Shown here: positions 45,072 to 53,153 of the stretch, piece by piece
Numbering within the stretch: position 1 is the stretch's first letter
Layout of the letters: every line of letters begins with the position of its first letter
NCBI RefSeq assembly: GCF_030505195.1
Contig: NZ_CP129672.1
Span: 3,940,501 to 4,004,500 of the forward strand
Reading direction: 5' to 3'
Source: Comamonas testosteroni
GTDB lineage: Bacteria; Pseudomonadota; Gammaproteobacteria; Burkholderiales; Burkholderiaceae_C
DNA: 64,000 nt
The notes under the pieces: model-generated
Database searches by the model: none
What the model was told of the DNA's origin: nothing
The model's input: the letters and a program-made list of their open reading frames with translations, nothing else
Translations under genes and position numbers: made by a program

Positions 45072-45479
45072 CCTCGGACTCCAAAGCCTTGTGCTACTGA
45101 AAACGCGGGGACGTCGAAAGATCTGTACTCCTCAAGCAAGGATACACAGCAGTTTCTGCATGCACGCTATGCAATGGGTGGGGGAGATGTCCTCGCGCTC
45201 GGCGTTGTTACATTACAGGGACTTCCCGTCAATGCAAGCGCTTTTTGACTGACCTGTCTGCCAAGACGATCCAGGTGCTTGAAACGAGGAACAGACTGCA
45301 CATCTACAGACGGGGTTAGGCACGAGGTGTGCGCCCCCAGAAACAAACCGCGCAGCAGGGCTCCATTCAAATCTCGTGACGTCTTGCGACTCACAATGCA
45401 ACAACCGAGCTTGCCTGCTGCTGGTCTGACCTGTTCATTGCATCTTTGATTTCACGTCTGGCATGTTGAAGTGCCTGTC

Positions 45480-46550
45480 TCAGGCAACGGCAGAGACGGG
45501 TGGCCTGGGGCGTTCGCTGATATGGGCTGCTTCGTAGGTACGCTCCTGTGTCATGAGCGCCCACAGGATGCGTGCATTTTTGTTGGCTAACGCCACGGCG
45601 GCCTTTTGCCAGCCACTGCGCTGCCTCAAGGCCATCACCCATTGGGAGATAGGGTCGAGGTTGTGTTTGCCGGTCAGCACTGCGGCCTTGGCCCCTTGGA
45701 CCAGCAAAGTGCGCAGGTAACTATCGCCTCGCTTGGTGATGGCACCCAGATTGGATTTGCCTCCGCTGGAATTCTGTCTGGGCGTCAACCCAAGCCAGGC
45801 GGAAAACTGTGCACCGTTCTTGAACTGCCTGAAGTCGCCCACAGTGGCCACCATCGCTGATGCAGTGAGTGGCCCCAAGCCCTTGATGGCGGCAGCTCGC
45901 TGCACCTGTGCATCTTCTTTACAGTGAGCGGCAATACGCTGCTCGCACCAGTGAAGATGTTCATCGAGCTCTTGCCAATGCATGAGTGCACGCTGCAGCG
46001 CAATGCGGGCTGCGCCTGCGATGTCATTGGTCGCATCTTCCAAGATATCGTGCAAATAGGTGCGCAAGACTTTGGGGCTTTGCGGCAGAACAATGCCAAA
46101 CTCGGCGAGCAATCCTCGAATACGGTTAATGCATGCTGTGCGTTCCTCTTTGAACCCTTCGCGCAGCCGATGCACACATAGTATGCCCTGCTGCTCTGGA
46201 GTCTTAACGGGGACAAAGCGCATCTGAGGGCGACTGGCTGCCTCACAAATGGCAGCCGCATCATTGGCATCGTTTTTACCGCTCTTGCCCTGCATGCGAT
46301 AGGGTGCGACCAGTGCCGCTGCCATCATGCGTGCATCCAAGCCCATGCGCAGCAACTGCCGACACCAGTGGTGCGCACCACCACAAGCCTCCATGGCCAC
46401 CAGACACCCTGCAGGTAATTGCGCACACCATGCCAAGAACTTGCTGCGCTGGATGGCCCGGTTAGTGACCATCCTCCCTTGAGCATCGACTGCATGGACC
46501 TGCAGCACATTCTTTGCGAGATCTACCCCAACACGGACAATGGTTTGCAT
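45480..46550 (-). CDS. IS110-family transposase
   Basis: 356 residues from the ATG at 46550 (MQTIVRVGVDLAKN). DEDD-type N-terminal domain: first Asp in GVDLAKNVLQVH, Glu in LVAMEACGGAHHW and the Asp pair in GKSGKNDANDAAAI. C-terminal Tnp_20 domain: IKGLGPLTASAMVATVG, AWLGLTPRQNSSGGKSNLG and the serine region RTLLVQGAKAAV. IS110 elements lack classical inverted repeats and use a non-coding bridge RNA; its position here (flanks 45250-45479 or 46551-46688) cannot be fixed by eye. Confidence 0.9.
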   Translation of the reverse strand: MQTIVRVGVDLAKNVLQVHAVDAQGRMVTNRAIQRSKFLAWCAQLPAGCLVAMEACGGAHHWCRQLLRMGLDARMMAAALVAPYRMQGKSGKNDANDAAAICEAASRPQMRFVPVKTPEQQGILCVHRLREGFKEERTACINRIRGLLAEFGIVLPQSPKVLRTYLHDILEDATNDIAGAARIALQRALMHWQELDEHLHWCEQRIAAHCKEDAQVQRAAAIKGLGPLTASAMVATVGDFRQFKNGAQFSAWLGLTPRQNSSGGKSNLGAITKRGDSYLRTLLVQGAKAAVLTGKHNLDPISQWVMALRQRSGWQKAAVALANKNARILWALMTQERTYEAAHISERPRPPVSAVA

Positions 46551-46688
46551 GGCACTACTCCTGATGAATGACGAAGAAATTGGCTTGCCGATCCATCGTG
46601 GCACTGCGTATCCAGCAGGCCAAGATGGCGGGAAGTCCTTCGTATTCAAATCCAGTTCGAGGCGAGTGACCCTCAACCCCGGCCGTGG

Positions 46689-46763
46689 CTATGCCACGGC
46701 TGCCGTCTGAGGACGGCCCAGATCAGTGAATCGGTTTAATATGGCTGCTCGGATGTGCAGCGC
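46689..46763 (-). pseudogene. IS5-family transposase C-terminal fragment
   Basis: 25 codons on the minus strand ending ALHIRAAILNRFTDLG, then RPQTAAVA and stop. It matches the end of the IS5 transposases at 40680 and 51045. Cut off by the IS110 element on one side and by unrelated sequence on the other. Confidence 0.8.
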
Positions 46764-46780
46764 AGATCAAGTCTGAACTT

Positions 46781-47013
46781 CTACAACTCAGCAAGCGCTG
46801 TCACGAGCTTGCCTCTGAGTGCTGGCATGTCTTGCTTGATCACAGTCAAGACGATGTCATATTGAACGCCGTCATAACCGTGGCTGATTTTGGAGCGCAT
46901 GCCCCACCATCCTGAAGCATTCAACGTATGGCGCGCTTCAAAGTCAGGATCAGCAGTTTGTGCGTTATGAAGACACTGTCCCACAACTTCAATGCAGCGT
47001 ACCAAGGAGTCGC
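46781..47013 (-). pseudogene. HEPN (DUF86) toxin fragment truncated by an IS3 element
   Basis: About 77 C-terminal codons on the minus strand. The motif RSKISHGY is an exact RX4HXY, followed by DIVLTVIKQDMPALRGKLV, as in DUF86 proteins. The N-terminal ~30 residues are missing: the IS3 end begins at 47014, and the apparent GTG start at 47026 belongs to the IS. No MNT partner is adjacent. It differs from the complete HEPN gene at 43393. Confidence 0.75.
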
Positions 47014-48675
47014 TGTTAATTTCCACGCATAACTGACCCGCCGGGGGCTAGTGGGGATGCGGATGAAATCTTGGACTACTGAGAGGTAGTTCATGTATTC
47101 ATACGAAGATCGAATCCGCGCGGTGACGCTCTACATCCAGCTAGGCAAACGAGTCGCGGCAACCATTCAGCAGTTGGGCTATCCCACCAAGAATTCGCTC
47201 AAGAGCTGGCACCGCGAGTACGAGCAGGGTCGAGCCTTGAAGACAGCGGTTGTTCGCCCACCGAAGTTCACCGCTGAGCAAAAGGCTCGGGCCGTCGAAC
47301 ACTATCTGACGCACGGGCGCTGCGTGGCTTTCACAATCAAGGCTCTTGGCTATCCCGGGAGGGCCTCACTTCACGCTTGGGTTCAAGAGCTCAATCCCCG
47401 GGCTCGGCCACGCCTGCTTGGAGCATCGTCGAACGAGCAGAAGCACGCTGCGGTGCTTGCACTGTGCACACGTCAAGGACGCGTCCAAGCCATTGCTGAC
47501 GACATTGGCGTGTGTCGAGAGACGCTGTACAACTGGCGCAATCAACTATTGGGGCCAGAGGCTCTCGCATCGATGAAGCGCTTCAATGATTCTTCAACGG
47601 GTTCGGAGCTGTCCCAGTTGGAGCAGCAACTCCAGACGCTACGTCGTCAAGTGAGGCGGTTGCAGTTGGAACAGGAGTTATTGAAGAAGGCGGACGAGCT
47701 CCTAAAAAAGGACCAAGGCATCGACCTTCATCTCCTGAGCAATCGTGAGAAGACACTTCTGGTTGATGCCCTGCGCCATGAATACTCACTTGCCGAGTTG
47801 CTCGCCTCGCTAGTTCTGGCTCGCAGCTCGTACTTCTACCATCGAGCTCGGCTCAACGCTGACGAAAAGTATGTCGCGGTGCGCCGAACGATCACGGACA
47901 TCTTCGAGCGCAACCATGGCTGCTATGGCTACCGTCGCATCCAGGCCTCACTGGTCAGGCAATGCGTGTGGATCTCGGAGAAGGTGGTCCGGCGCCTGAT
48001 GAAGCAGGAAGGGCTGGTGGCCGCTGCGCCCAAACGACGCCGCTACGGCTCCTACTTGGGAGAGATTAGCCCTGCACCTGAGAACTTGCTGAATCGCGAC
48101 TTCAATGCCACTGCGCCTAACCAGAAGTGGCTGACCGACATCTCGGAGTTCCAACTACCCGCCGGCAAAGTCTACCTGTCGCCCATGATCGATTGCTTCG
48201 ATGGAATGGTGGTGAGCTGGTCTATCGGAACACGCCCCGACGCTGAACTGGTCAACACGATGCTGGATGCCGCGATCGCCAAGCTCAATGACAGCGAAGT
48301 GCAACCTGTGGTTCACTCAGACCGTGGTGCCCACTATCGCTGGCCAGGATGGTTGTCACGAATCGCTGATGCCAAGTTAGTGCGCTCGATGTCACGTAAG
48401 GGGTACTCACCGGACAATGCGGCCTGTGAAGGCTTCTTCGGGCGGCTCAAAAACGAATTGTTTTATGCCCGCGACTGGCAAACCACGAGCATTGAGCAGT
48501 TCACGCAAGCTCTGGACGCGTACATCCGTTGGTACAACGAGCAACGGATCAAGATCTCGTTAGGGGCACGGAGCCCTGTTGAGTACCGCAGGGCCCTCGG
48601 GATTGCTGCATAACCGTCCAAGATTTATGCCGCATTCCCACCGGCTAGTGGGTCACTTCTGGGTGGAAATTAACA
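47014..48675 (+). mobile_element. IS3-family insertion sequence, complete, about 1660 bp
   Basis: Ends are TGTTAATTTCCAC plus a CTGACCC block on the left and the reverse complement of TGTTAATTTCCACCCAGAAG on the right; sequence similarity continues to ATCTTGGAC inside each end. No matching target duplication is visible (CGC left, CCC right), suggesting that one flank was later replaced. Confidence 0.8.
47093..48613 (+). CDS. IS3-family transposase, single fused reading frame
   Basis: 506 residues in one frame: two N-terminal HTH repeats (RVAATIQQLGYPTKNSLKSW and CVAFTIKALGYPGRASLHAW), a third HTH, a coiled coil (QLEQQLQTLRRQVRRLQLEQ) and the DDE core with D in WLTDISEFQL, D in VVHSDRGAHY and E in NAACEGFFGRLKN. 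OrfA and OrfB are fused without frameshift, as in some IS3 groups. It appears intact. A fragment of a close relative lies at 55515-55716. Confidence 0.92.
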   Translation: MYSYEDRIRAVTLYIQLGKRVAATIQQLGYPTKNSLKSWHREYEQGRALKTAVVRPPKFTAEQKARAVEHYLTHGRCVAFTIKALGYPGRASLHAWVQELNPRARPRLLGASSNEQKHAAVLALCTRQGRVQAIADDIGVCRETLYNWRNQLLGPEALASMKRFNDSSTGSELSQLEQQLQTLRRQVRRLQLEQELLKKADELLKKDQGIDLHLLSNREKTLLVDALRHEYSLAELLASLVLARSSYFYHRARLNADEKYVAVRRTITDIFERNHGCYGYRRIQASLVRQCVWISEKVVRRLMKQEGLVAAAPKRRRYGSYLGEISPAPENLLNRDFNATAPNQKWLTDISEFQLPAGKVYLSPMIDCFDGMVVSWSIGTRPDAELVNTMLDAAIAKLNDSEVQPVVHSDRGAHYRWPGWLSRIADAKLVRSMSRKGYSPDNAACEGFFGRLKNELFYARDWQTTSIEQFTQALDAYIRWYNEQRIKISLGARSPVEYRRALGIAA

Positions 48676-48679
48676 CCCA

Positions 48680-49179
48680 ACCAACTTCTTTGCGGTAACA
48701 TCACCTATAACGCCACCGATGAAGGCTGGCTGTACCTGGCTGCTGTGATTGATATGTTCAGTCGTCAGACTGTGGGCTGGAGCTTGCAGTCCCACATGCA
48801 AACCAGTTTGGTCAAGTATGCGCTGGCTATGGCTTGGTGGCGAAGACGCCCTGAGCCGGGCGCTATCTTCCACAGCGACAGGGTGAGCCAATATTGCAGC
48901 TATGATTTCCAAGCTGCTTTAGCAAAGTGGGGGATGCGCTCATCCATGAGGCGCAAAGGCAATTACTGGGACAACTCGCCCATCGAAAGCTTCTGTGGCA
49001 GGCTCAAGGCAGCTTGCGTGCATGGCCAGCGCTTCGCTACCCGTGAGCAAGCTAGGCAGGTCATCATGAACTGGATGGCCTTCTACAATCACCGCAGATT
49101 GCATTCGAGCTTGGGCTACCTCAGCCCCATGCAATACGATAAACGCTGGAACGAGGTACAGCGCAAAAAGGCCGCGTAA
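48680..49179 (+). pseudogene. IS3-family orfB fragment, 5' truncated
   Basis: The frame reads NITYNATDEGWLYLAAVIDM (with the first DDE aspartate) through HSDRVSQYCSYDFQAAL and NYWDNSPIESFCGRLKAACV to the stop at 49179. It lacks the N-terminal half; the preceding IS3 element joins it at about 48680. Glycine of the usual HSDRGSQY is Val here (HSDRVSQY), a further sign of decay. Confidence 0.85.
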
Positions 49180-49235
49180 GCAGGGAGCTAAGAACTCCAC
49201 AAAACAGGGGCAACATCAGCTATCAAAAAATCGAA

Positions 49236-49949
49236 ATGAAGAAGACGGCCATCCCAACCTCCCCCCGCTCAACCAGACGGGAGGCAGCTGAACTGAAGAG
49301 CAAGGACGGGCACGCGACGCTCATGGCGGAGGCGTATGCCCGCCTAGAAGAAATGATCGTCACACTGGAGCTGGCTCCAGGTGAAGTCGTATCTGAAGCC
49401 ATCCTCAGCAACCAAATTGGCATTGGGACCACTCCAATTCGCGAGGCTTTGCATCGCTTGTCCCGCGAGTACCTGGTTCAGATCATCCCCAGGCGCGGGG
49501 TCGTTGTCACCACACTTGATGTGCGCCTTCAGCTCGAGGTACTCGAGACTCGCCGTGAGTTGGACAGGTTGTTGGCCAGTGCCGCCGCCCGCCGCGCGAC
49601 TCACGTCGACAAAGCGGCTTTTCACGAACTACTTAATCCCACTCAGAAGGCAGCTTCCGCGCACAATGTCAGGGAATTCCTTCGATTAGATGTCCAACTC
49701 AACACGCTACTCGCTCGTGCGGCCAGGAACTCTGTGGCGGCATCAACAGTCTCCACACTGCACGCGGTTTCCCGTCGATTCTGGTGCTTTCATGCTGACC
49801 CCAAGGTGCATCTTCCTGAGACGGCACGTCGCCATCTCGATGTGATCCGCGCTGTCGCGGCAGGTAAGGGCGTAGAAGCTGGCGAAGCCTCTGACCGTTT
49901 GCTCGACTACCTGGTCGATTTTTCAAGGCAGACCTTGCCTCAGGACTGA
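49236..49949 (+). CDS. GntR family regulator (FCD type)
   Basis: 237 residues starting MKKTAIPTSPRS. HTH: LAPGEVVSEAILSNQIGIGTTPIREALHRLSREYLVQI. FCD domain follows (LEVLETRRELDRLLASAAARRA, ETARRHLDVIRAVAAG). The stop TGA at 49947 coincides with the terminal bases of an IS3-type end (TGAATCGCCCCGG), so the original C-terminus may have been slightly different. Likely regulator of the dioxygenase cluster 2.3 kb downstream. Confidence 0.85.
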   Translation: MKKTAIPTSPRSTRREAAELKSKDGHATLMAEAYARLEEMIVTLELAPGEVVSEAILSNQIGIGTTPIREALHRLSREYLVQIIPRRGVVVTTLDVRLQLEVLETRRELDRLLASAAARRATHVDKAAFHELLNPTQKAASAHNVREFLRLDVQLNTLLARAARNSVAASTVSTLHAVSRRFWCFHADPKVHLPETARRHLDVIRAVAAGKGVEAGEASDRLLDYLVDFSRQTLPQD

Positions 49950-50130
49950 ATCGCCCCGGCTTTGGACTGCCCCTAGGCAGGTAGACAAACACCGCCTATC
50001 TTTTGAGCATAGGAGGTAGTTATGAGTGCACAGAGATTTCCGCCAGAATTTAAAGAGGAGGCGGTCAAACAGCGACGTCCTCTCGTATTTGAGTAGCACT
50101 TGAACTTGGATCTCAACCCCATAAAGACAA
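49947..50130 (+). mobile_element. Nested IS3 remnants
   Basis: An IS3 end (TGAATCGCCCCGGCTTTGG) at 49947 is followed by GGAGGTAGTTATG and a truncated orfA at 50022 (MSAQRFPPEFKEEAVKQ), which stops at 50096. At about 50086 the sequence switches to GTCCTCTCGTATTTGAGTAG, resembling the left end of the IS3 at 43921. One IS thus landed in another and both were then deleted. Confidence 0.7.
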
Positions 50131-50162
50131 AAATTAGACAAAAGAGTCTTTTTGTCTAATTT
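50131..50162. repeat. Perfect inverted repeat AAATTAGACAAAA
   Basis: 13-bp arms (50131-50143 and 50150-50162) around GAGTCT. Related half-sites follow: ATTTAGACCCAAAA at 50159 and AAATTGGACAAAAT at about 50217. All lie upstream of the small recombinase gene at 50305. Candidate recombinase or repressor sites. Confidence 0.75.
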
Positions 50163-50304
50163 AGACCCAAAACCCAGACGCCCTCCCCTCTGAGCGAGCT
50201 GCCATCAACCGTGCTCAAATTGGACAAAATGATCGCCGTGTGTGAGAACACGGATTCGAGCCTGTTTTAGGCTTTGTTTGGGTGGTTCAGACCAGGAGCG
50301 GTAG

Positions 50305-50853
50305 ATGAGTGAGCGCAAGCATTTAACCCAGAGTGAGGTGGCCAAGCTGATGGACGCTATCAAGGGTGCGACCCATGAGGTGCGGGATCGCTGTTTAGTG
50401 CTTTTGATGTACCGTCATGGCCTGCGGGTGTCGGAGGCTTGCGGTTTGAAGCTGTCTCAGGTGGATCTGGATGATGGGGTGCTGCATGTGCAGCGGCTCA
50501 AAGGTGGGTTGTCCACGACCCACCCTCTTCGCTCGGATGAGATGAAGGCTTTACGGGCGTGGCTCGCGGTGCGAGGCCGAATGGCGCCTGGTTGTGATGC
50601 GCTGTTTGTGTCCAACCGCAGGATGCCGATTAATCGGCGCACGGTCTGGGTAGCTCTGCGTGGCTATGGGGAGAAGGCGGGGCTACTGGTTGAGGCGCAT
50701 CCGCATATGCTTCGCCATGCCTGTGGGTATGCGCTGGCGGATCGGGGGGCTGATACGCGGTTGATCCAGGACTATCTGGGGCACCGCAATATTCAACATA
50801 CGGTGCGCTATACGGCGACTAATCCGGCTCGGTTTGAGAAGCTGTGGCGGTGA
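50305..50853 (+). CDS. Short tyrosine recombinase (FimB/XerD-like catalytic domain only)
   Basis: 182 residues, consisting of the catalytic domain alone. Conserved residues are all present: Arg in YRHGLRVSEACGLKL (~residue 36), Lys near VQRLKGG, His-x-x-Arg in PHMLRHACGYAL (~136), His in DYLGHRNIQHT (~160) and the nucleophile Tyr in VRYTATNP (~169). Such short enzymes act as site-specific invertases or IS-linked recombinases. AT-rich inverted repeats just upstream may be its sites. Confidence 0.88.
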   Translation: MSERKHLTQSEVAKLMDAIKGATHEVRDRCLVLLMYRHGLRVSEACGLKLSQVDLDDGVLHVQRLKGGLSTTHPLRSDEMKALRAWLAVRGRMAPGCDALFVSNRRMPINRRTVWVALRGYGEKAGLLVEAHPHMLRHACGYALADRGADTRLIQDYLGHRNIQHTVRYTATNPARFEKLWR

Positions 50854-50908
50854 CCGTGGGCTGCTGGGCTCAGGTGTAGACGTTCAGATGCTTCGATGTC
50901 TGAATTGA

Positions 50909-50990
50909 TCAGGCTAGGACTTTGAGGCCGTGCTTTTGCACGATGTTCAGCAACTTCAGCGCCATACCGCTGGGGCGATTGGCACCAGTC
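50909..50990 (-). pseudogene. HTH antitoxin-like C-terminal fragment
   Basis: 27 codons on the minus strand reading RPSGMALKLLNIVQKHG and LKVLA before the stop. This ending is typical of HigA-like or similar XRE antitoxins. It is cut by the IS5 element that begins at 50991. Confidence 0.5.
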
Positions 50991-52023
50991 GGCGTTGTTG
51001 CATAAATCACCCTGAGGCCGATCTACCCCAAACCTCAGACGGATTTACGCAGCAGCGACCGTCTGGGGTGTGCCCAGAGCGGTAAATTGATTGAGGATTG
51101 ACGCTCGAATATTGAGCTCGGCCACCTGGCGTTCAAACGTCCTGGCCATCACCTTCTCGCCCAGGCGCTTGAAGCAATTCATCTTGGTCTCCACCAAAGA
51201 CCTTCGGTGGTAGCCGCTCCAGCGTTTCCAGATAGCCCGCCCCAACTGCCTACACGCCTTGACCGCTTCATTGCGGTGAGCAAATGCCAGCCCCTTGCGT
51301 AGCTTCGCTCCCTTGCGTGGCGGGATGATTGGAATGGCTCCCCGCAGGTAGCAGGCCTCATGCACATCCTTGGTGTCATAGGCCCCATCACCAGTCAAGC
51401 TAGCTACCTGTTCATGGCTGGGGATCTGGCCCAGTAAGACAGCGGCCATGGGCGAGTCACCTACTTCATTGGTTGTGACTGCGATAGCCCGAATCTGCAG
51501 TGTCTGGGCATCAATACCCAGATGCACCTTGCGCCACTGGCGGCGGCGCTCGGCACCGTGCTTTTTGGTTTTCCACTCACCTTCGCCCAAGAACTTGATG
51601 CCCGTGGAGTCGACCAGCAGGTGCAAGCCTTTCTCGCTTGCTCGGTAGTGCACCTGCACATTCAAGCTCTTTTGTCTGCGACACACCGTGCTGTAGTCGG
51701 GCACTGACCAAGGCAGGCCTGCCATACGCAATAGCGATTGCACCAGGCCCAGTGTCTGGCGCAAGGGCTGCCCAAACAAGCCCTTGATGGTCAGGCAAAA
51801 CTGGATGGCCGCATCTGAGAACTTCTGGCAACGACCACGCTTGCCCCTGGGCTGGGCCAGCCACTGCATGTCCTTATCCAGCCAGATGGTCAGGTCTCCT
51901 CGCGCTTTCAACGCTGCGTTGTACGCCTTCCAGTTCGTTGTGCGGTACTTAACCCGACCCCAGCTCGTCTCACTCATCTCCCGAGCCTACCTCACCTGCG
52001 ACCGGCATTTATGCAACAACGCC
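50991..52023 (-). mobile_element. IS5-family insertion sequence, complete, about 1030 bp
   Basis: Perfect terminal inverted repeats GGCGTTGTTGCATAAAT at 50991-51007 and, reversed, 52007-52023. Flanking bases (CAGTC left, GCTCA right) show no clear target duplication. Two decayed relatives lie at 40680 and 46689. Confidence 0.88.
51045..51977 (-). CDS. IS5-family transposase
   Basis: 310 residues. DDE core: D in HLLVDSTGIKFLGEGEW, D in SLTGDGAYDTKDVHEA and E in YHRRSLVETKMNCFKRLG (the YREK-like Y-x2-R-x3-E-x6-K pattern). N-terminal region with WLAQPRGKRGRCQKFSD. It has full length and intact ends, so it may be active and could act on the relics in this window. Confidence 0.93.
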   Translation of the reverse strand: MSETSWGRVKYRTTNWKAYNAALKARGDLTIWLDKDMQWLAQPRGKRGRCQKFSDAAIQFCLTIKGLFGQPLRQTLGLVQSLLRMAGLPWSVPDYSTVCRRQKSLNVQVHYRASEKGLHLLVDSTGIKFLGEGEWKTKKHGAERRRQWRKVHLGIDAQTLQIRAIAVTTNEVGDSPMAAVLLGQIPSHEQVASLTGDGAYDTKDVHEACYLRGAIPIIPPRKGAKLRKGLAFAHRNEAVKACRQLGRAIWKRWSGYHRRSLVETKMNCFKRLGEKVMARTFERQVAELNIRASILNQFTALGTPQTVAAA

Positions 52024-52108
52024 GCTCACCGCCTCTTGTTTCACCGTCCGGCGCAATCTAAGTGTTTACACCATATATGGTTCGAAACCAAAGCCAATAC
52101 TATTGGAA

Positions 52109-52141
52109 CATGTCTGGCATGCCACACATATACCAGACATG
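52109..52141. promoter_or_regulatory. Inverted repeat CATGTCTGG...CCAGACATG
   Basis: Perfect 9-bp arms (52109-52117 and 52133-52141) with a nested palindrome TGGCATGCCA (52115-52124), 67 bases before the dioxygenase gene. A plausible operator for the GntR protein at 49236. Confidence 0.6.
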
Positions 52142-52207
52142 AGCCAGAACTGAAGCGCTAGCTGCGCTGCGTCGTCCACCCCATCTTTCATACGTTAAGA
52201 GGATTCA

Positions 52208-53143
52208 ATGGAGCAAGCTGACATCGTCGACAATGCCACGATCACCCCGCTCGAAGGGCCGCTTGGTGCGGTCATTACCGGCGCTGACCTTTCCCGCCCG
52301 CAGACTACGGACCAGATCCAGATCTTTCGCACTGCTCTCGACAAGTACGGAGTGCTTTGCTTCCGTGCTCAGATCCTGAATGAGCAGCAGCAAATTGACT
52401 TCTCCGAGCAGTGGGGCGCCCTGGAAGACTTTCCTGAGGAAAACAAAACGGTGGCTGCCTCCACCGTTTACAACGTTGCAAACGTGTCGGCGCTAGGCGA
52501 GCATCTGCCAGAGACCGATCATCGGGTTATCTTTCAAAAGGTAAACGCCCTGTGGCACACGGATAGCTCTTACCGCTACGTGCCAGCCTATGCGTCCTTG
52601 CTCTATGGGATCGAGGTGATGCCGGACGAAGCGCAGGGTGGGCGCACTGGCTTCTCGAATATGGTGCTGGCCTATGAGGCGCTGCCGCAAGATCTGAAAG
52701 ACAAGATCGAGCCGCTGCACATGGTCCACTCGTACGAGCATGGCCGCCGTATGTATGCCTCACTGCCTCCGCTGTCTAACTTCGAGAAGAACACGGTCCC
52801 TCCTGTGTCCCACCCTCTGGTGCGTGTTCACGAAGATGGGCGACGATCCCTCTTCATCACCGCCAACGCTGGTAACGAGGTCAGCGGACTTTCACTTGAA
52901 GAAGGACAAGCACTGCATCGAGAGCTGATCGAGCATGTGTCACGCCCAGAGTTCTGCTACTTCCACAAGTGGCAGAAGGGCGATCTGGTGGTTTGGGACA
53001 ACCGGACCACGCTGCACAAGGCGGAGGTGTATGACATGACGCGCTACCGCCGTGTCTTCCGGCGCACAACGCTTGCAGGAAAAGGCCCTGTTCTAGGCCC
53101 GTTCTCGAACGCGGTGCGCGCTCGCTCGATTAATTCCAAGTGA
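52208..53143 (+). CDS. TauD/TfdA-family Fe(II)/2-oxoglutarate dioxygenase
   Basis: 311 residues. The 2-His-1-carboxylate site is visible: His117 and Asp119 in ALWHTDSSYRY and His270 in NRTTLHKAEVY, followed by the 2-oxoglutarate-binding Arg in TRYRRVFRRTTL. These enzymes hydroxylate sulfonates, aryloxyalkanoates and similar acids, often cleaving an ether or C-S bond. With an SDR, a cupin and a Bug receptor it forms a small catabolic unit. Start after AAGAGGATTCA. Confidence 0.92.
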   Translation: MEQADIVDNATITPLEGPLGAVITGADLSRPQTTDQIQIFRTALDKYGVLCFRAQILNEQQQIDFSEQWGALEDFPEENKTVAASTVYNVANVSALGEHLPETDHRVIFQKVNALWHTDSSYRYVPAYASLLYGIEVMPDEAQGGRTGFSNMVLAYEALPQDLKDKIEPLHMVHSYEHGRRMYASLPPLSNFEKNTVPPVSHPLVRVHEDGRRSLFITANAGNEVSGLSLEEGQALHRELIEHVSRPEFCYFHKWQKGDLVVWDNRTTLHKAEVYDMTRYRRVFRRTTLAGKGPVLGPFSNAVRARSINSK

Positions 53144-53153
53144 GGCTCATAAC

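Larger units (their letters stand above)
43921..45110 (+). mobile_element. IS3-family insertion sequence, complete, about 1190 bp
   Basis: Ends TCCCCGGAATTGAGTAGCA (left) and CCCCGCGTTTTCAGTAGCA (right, reverse complement) are imperfect inverted repeats. ACGTC flanks both sides (43916-43920 and 45111-45115), a 5-bp target duplication whose removal restores the host reading frame. It carries overlapping orfA and orfB. Confidence 0.85.
43826..45248 (+). pseudogene. DUF6880-like gene disrupted by an IS3 element
   Basis: The left piece starts at 43826 (MTTKKKTSWSDLKAQLVG) and reaches LLQLIKATS before the IS. Removing the IS and one ACGTC copy restores the frame as LLQLIKATSKDLYSSSKD, continuing QQFLHARYAMGG. 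This matches my memory of DUF6880 proteins (W-x-D-L-K start, then DLYxxSKDNxxFLHARF). After GGDVL the sequence diverges and stops at 45248, so the 3' part is also lost. It follows hepT by 16 bases and was probably part of the same operon. Confidence 0.65.

Noticed and set aside
45128..45394. Possible minus-strand gene beside the IS110 element
   Set aside because: No recognisable motif or ribosome binding site; the + strand part is explained as the DUF6880-like remnant.
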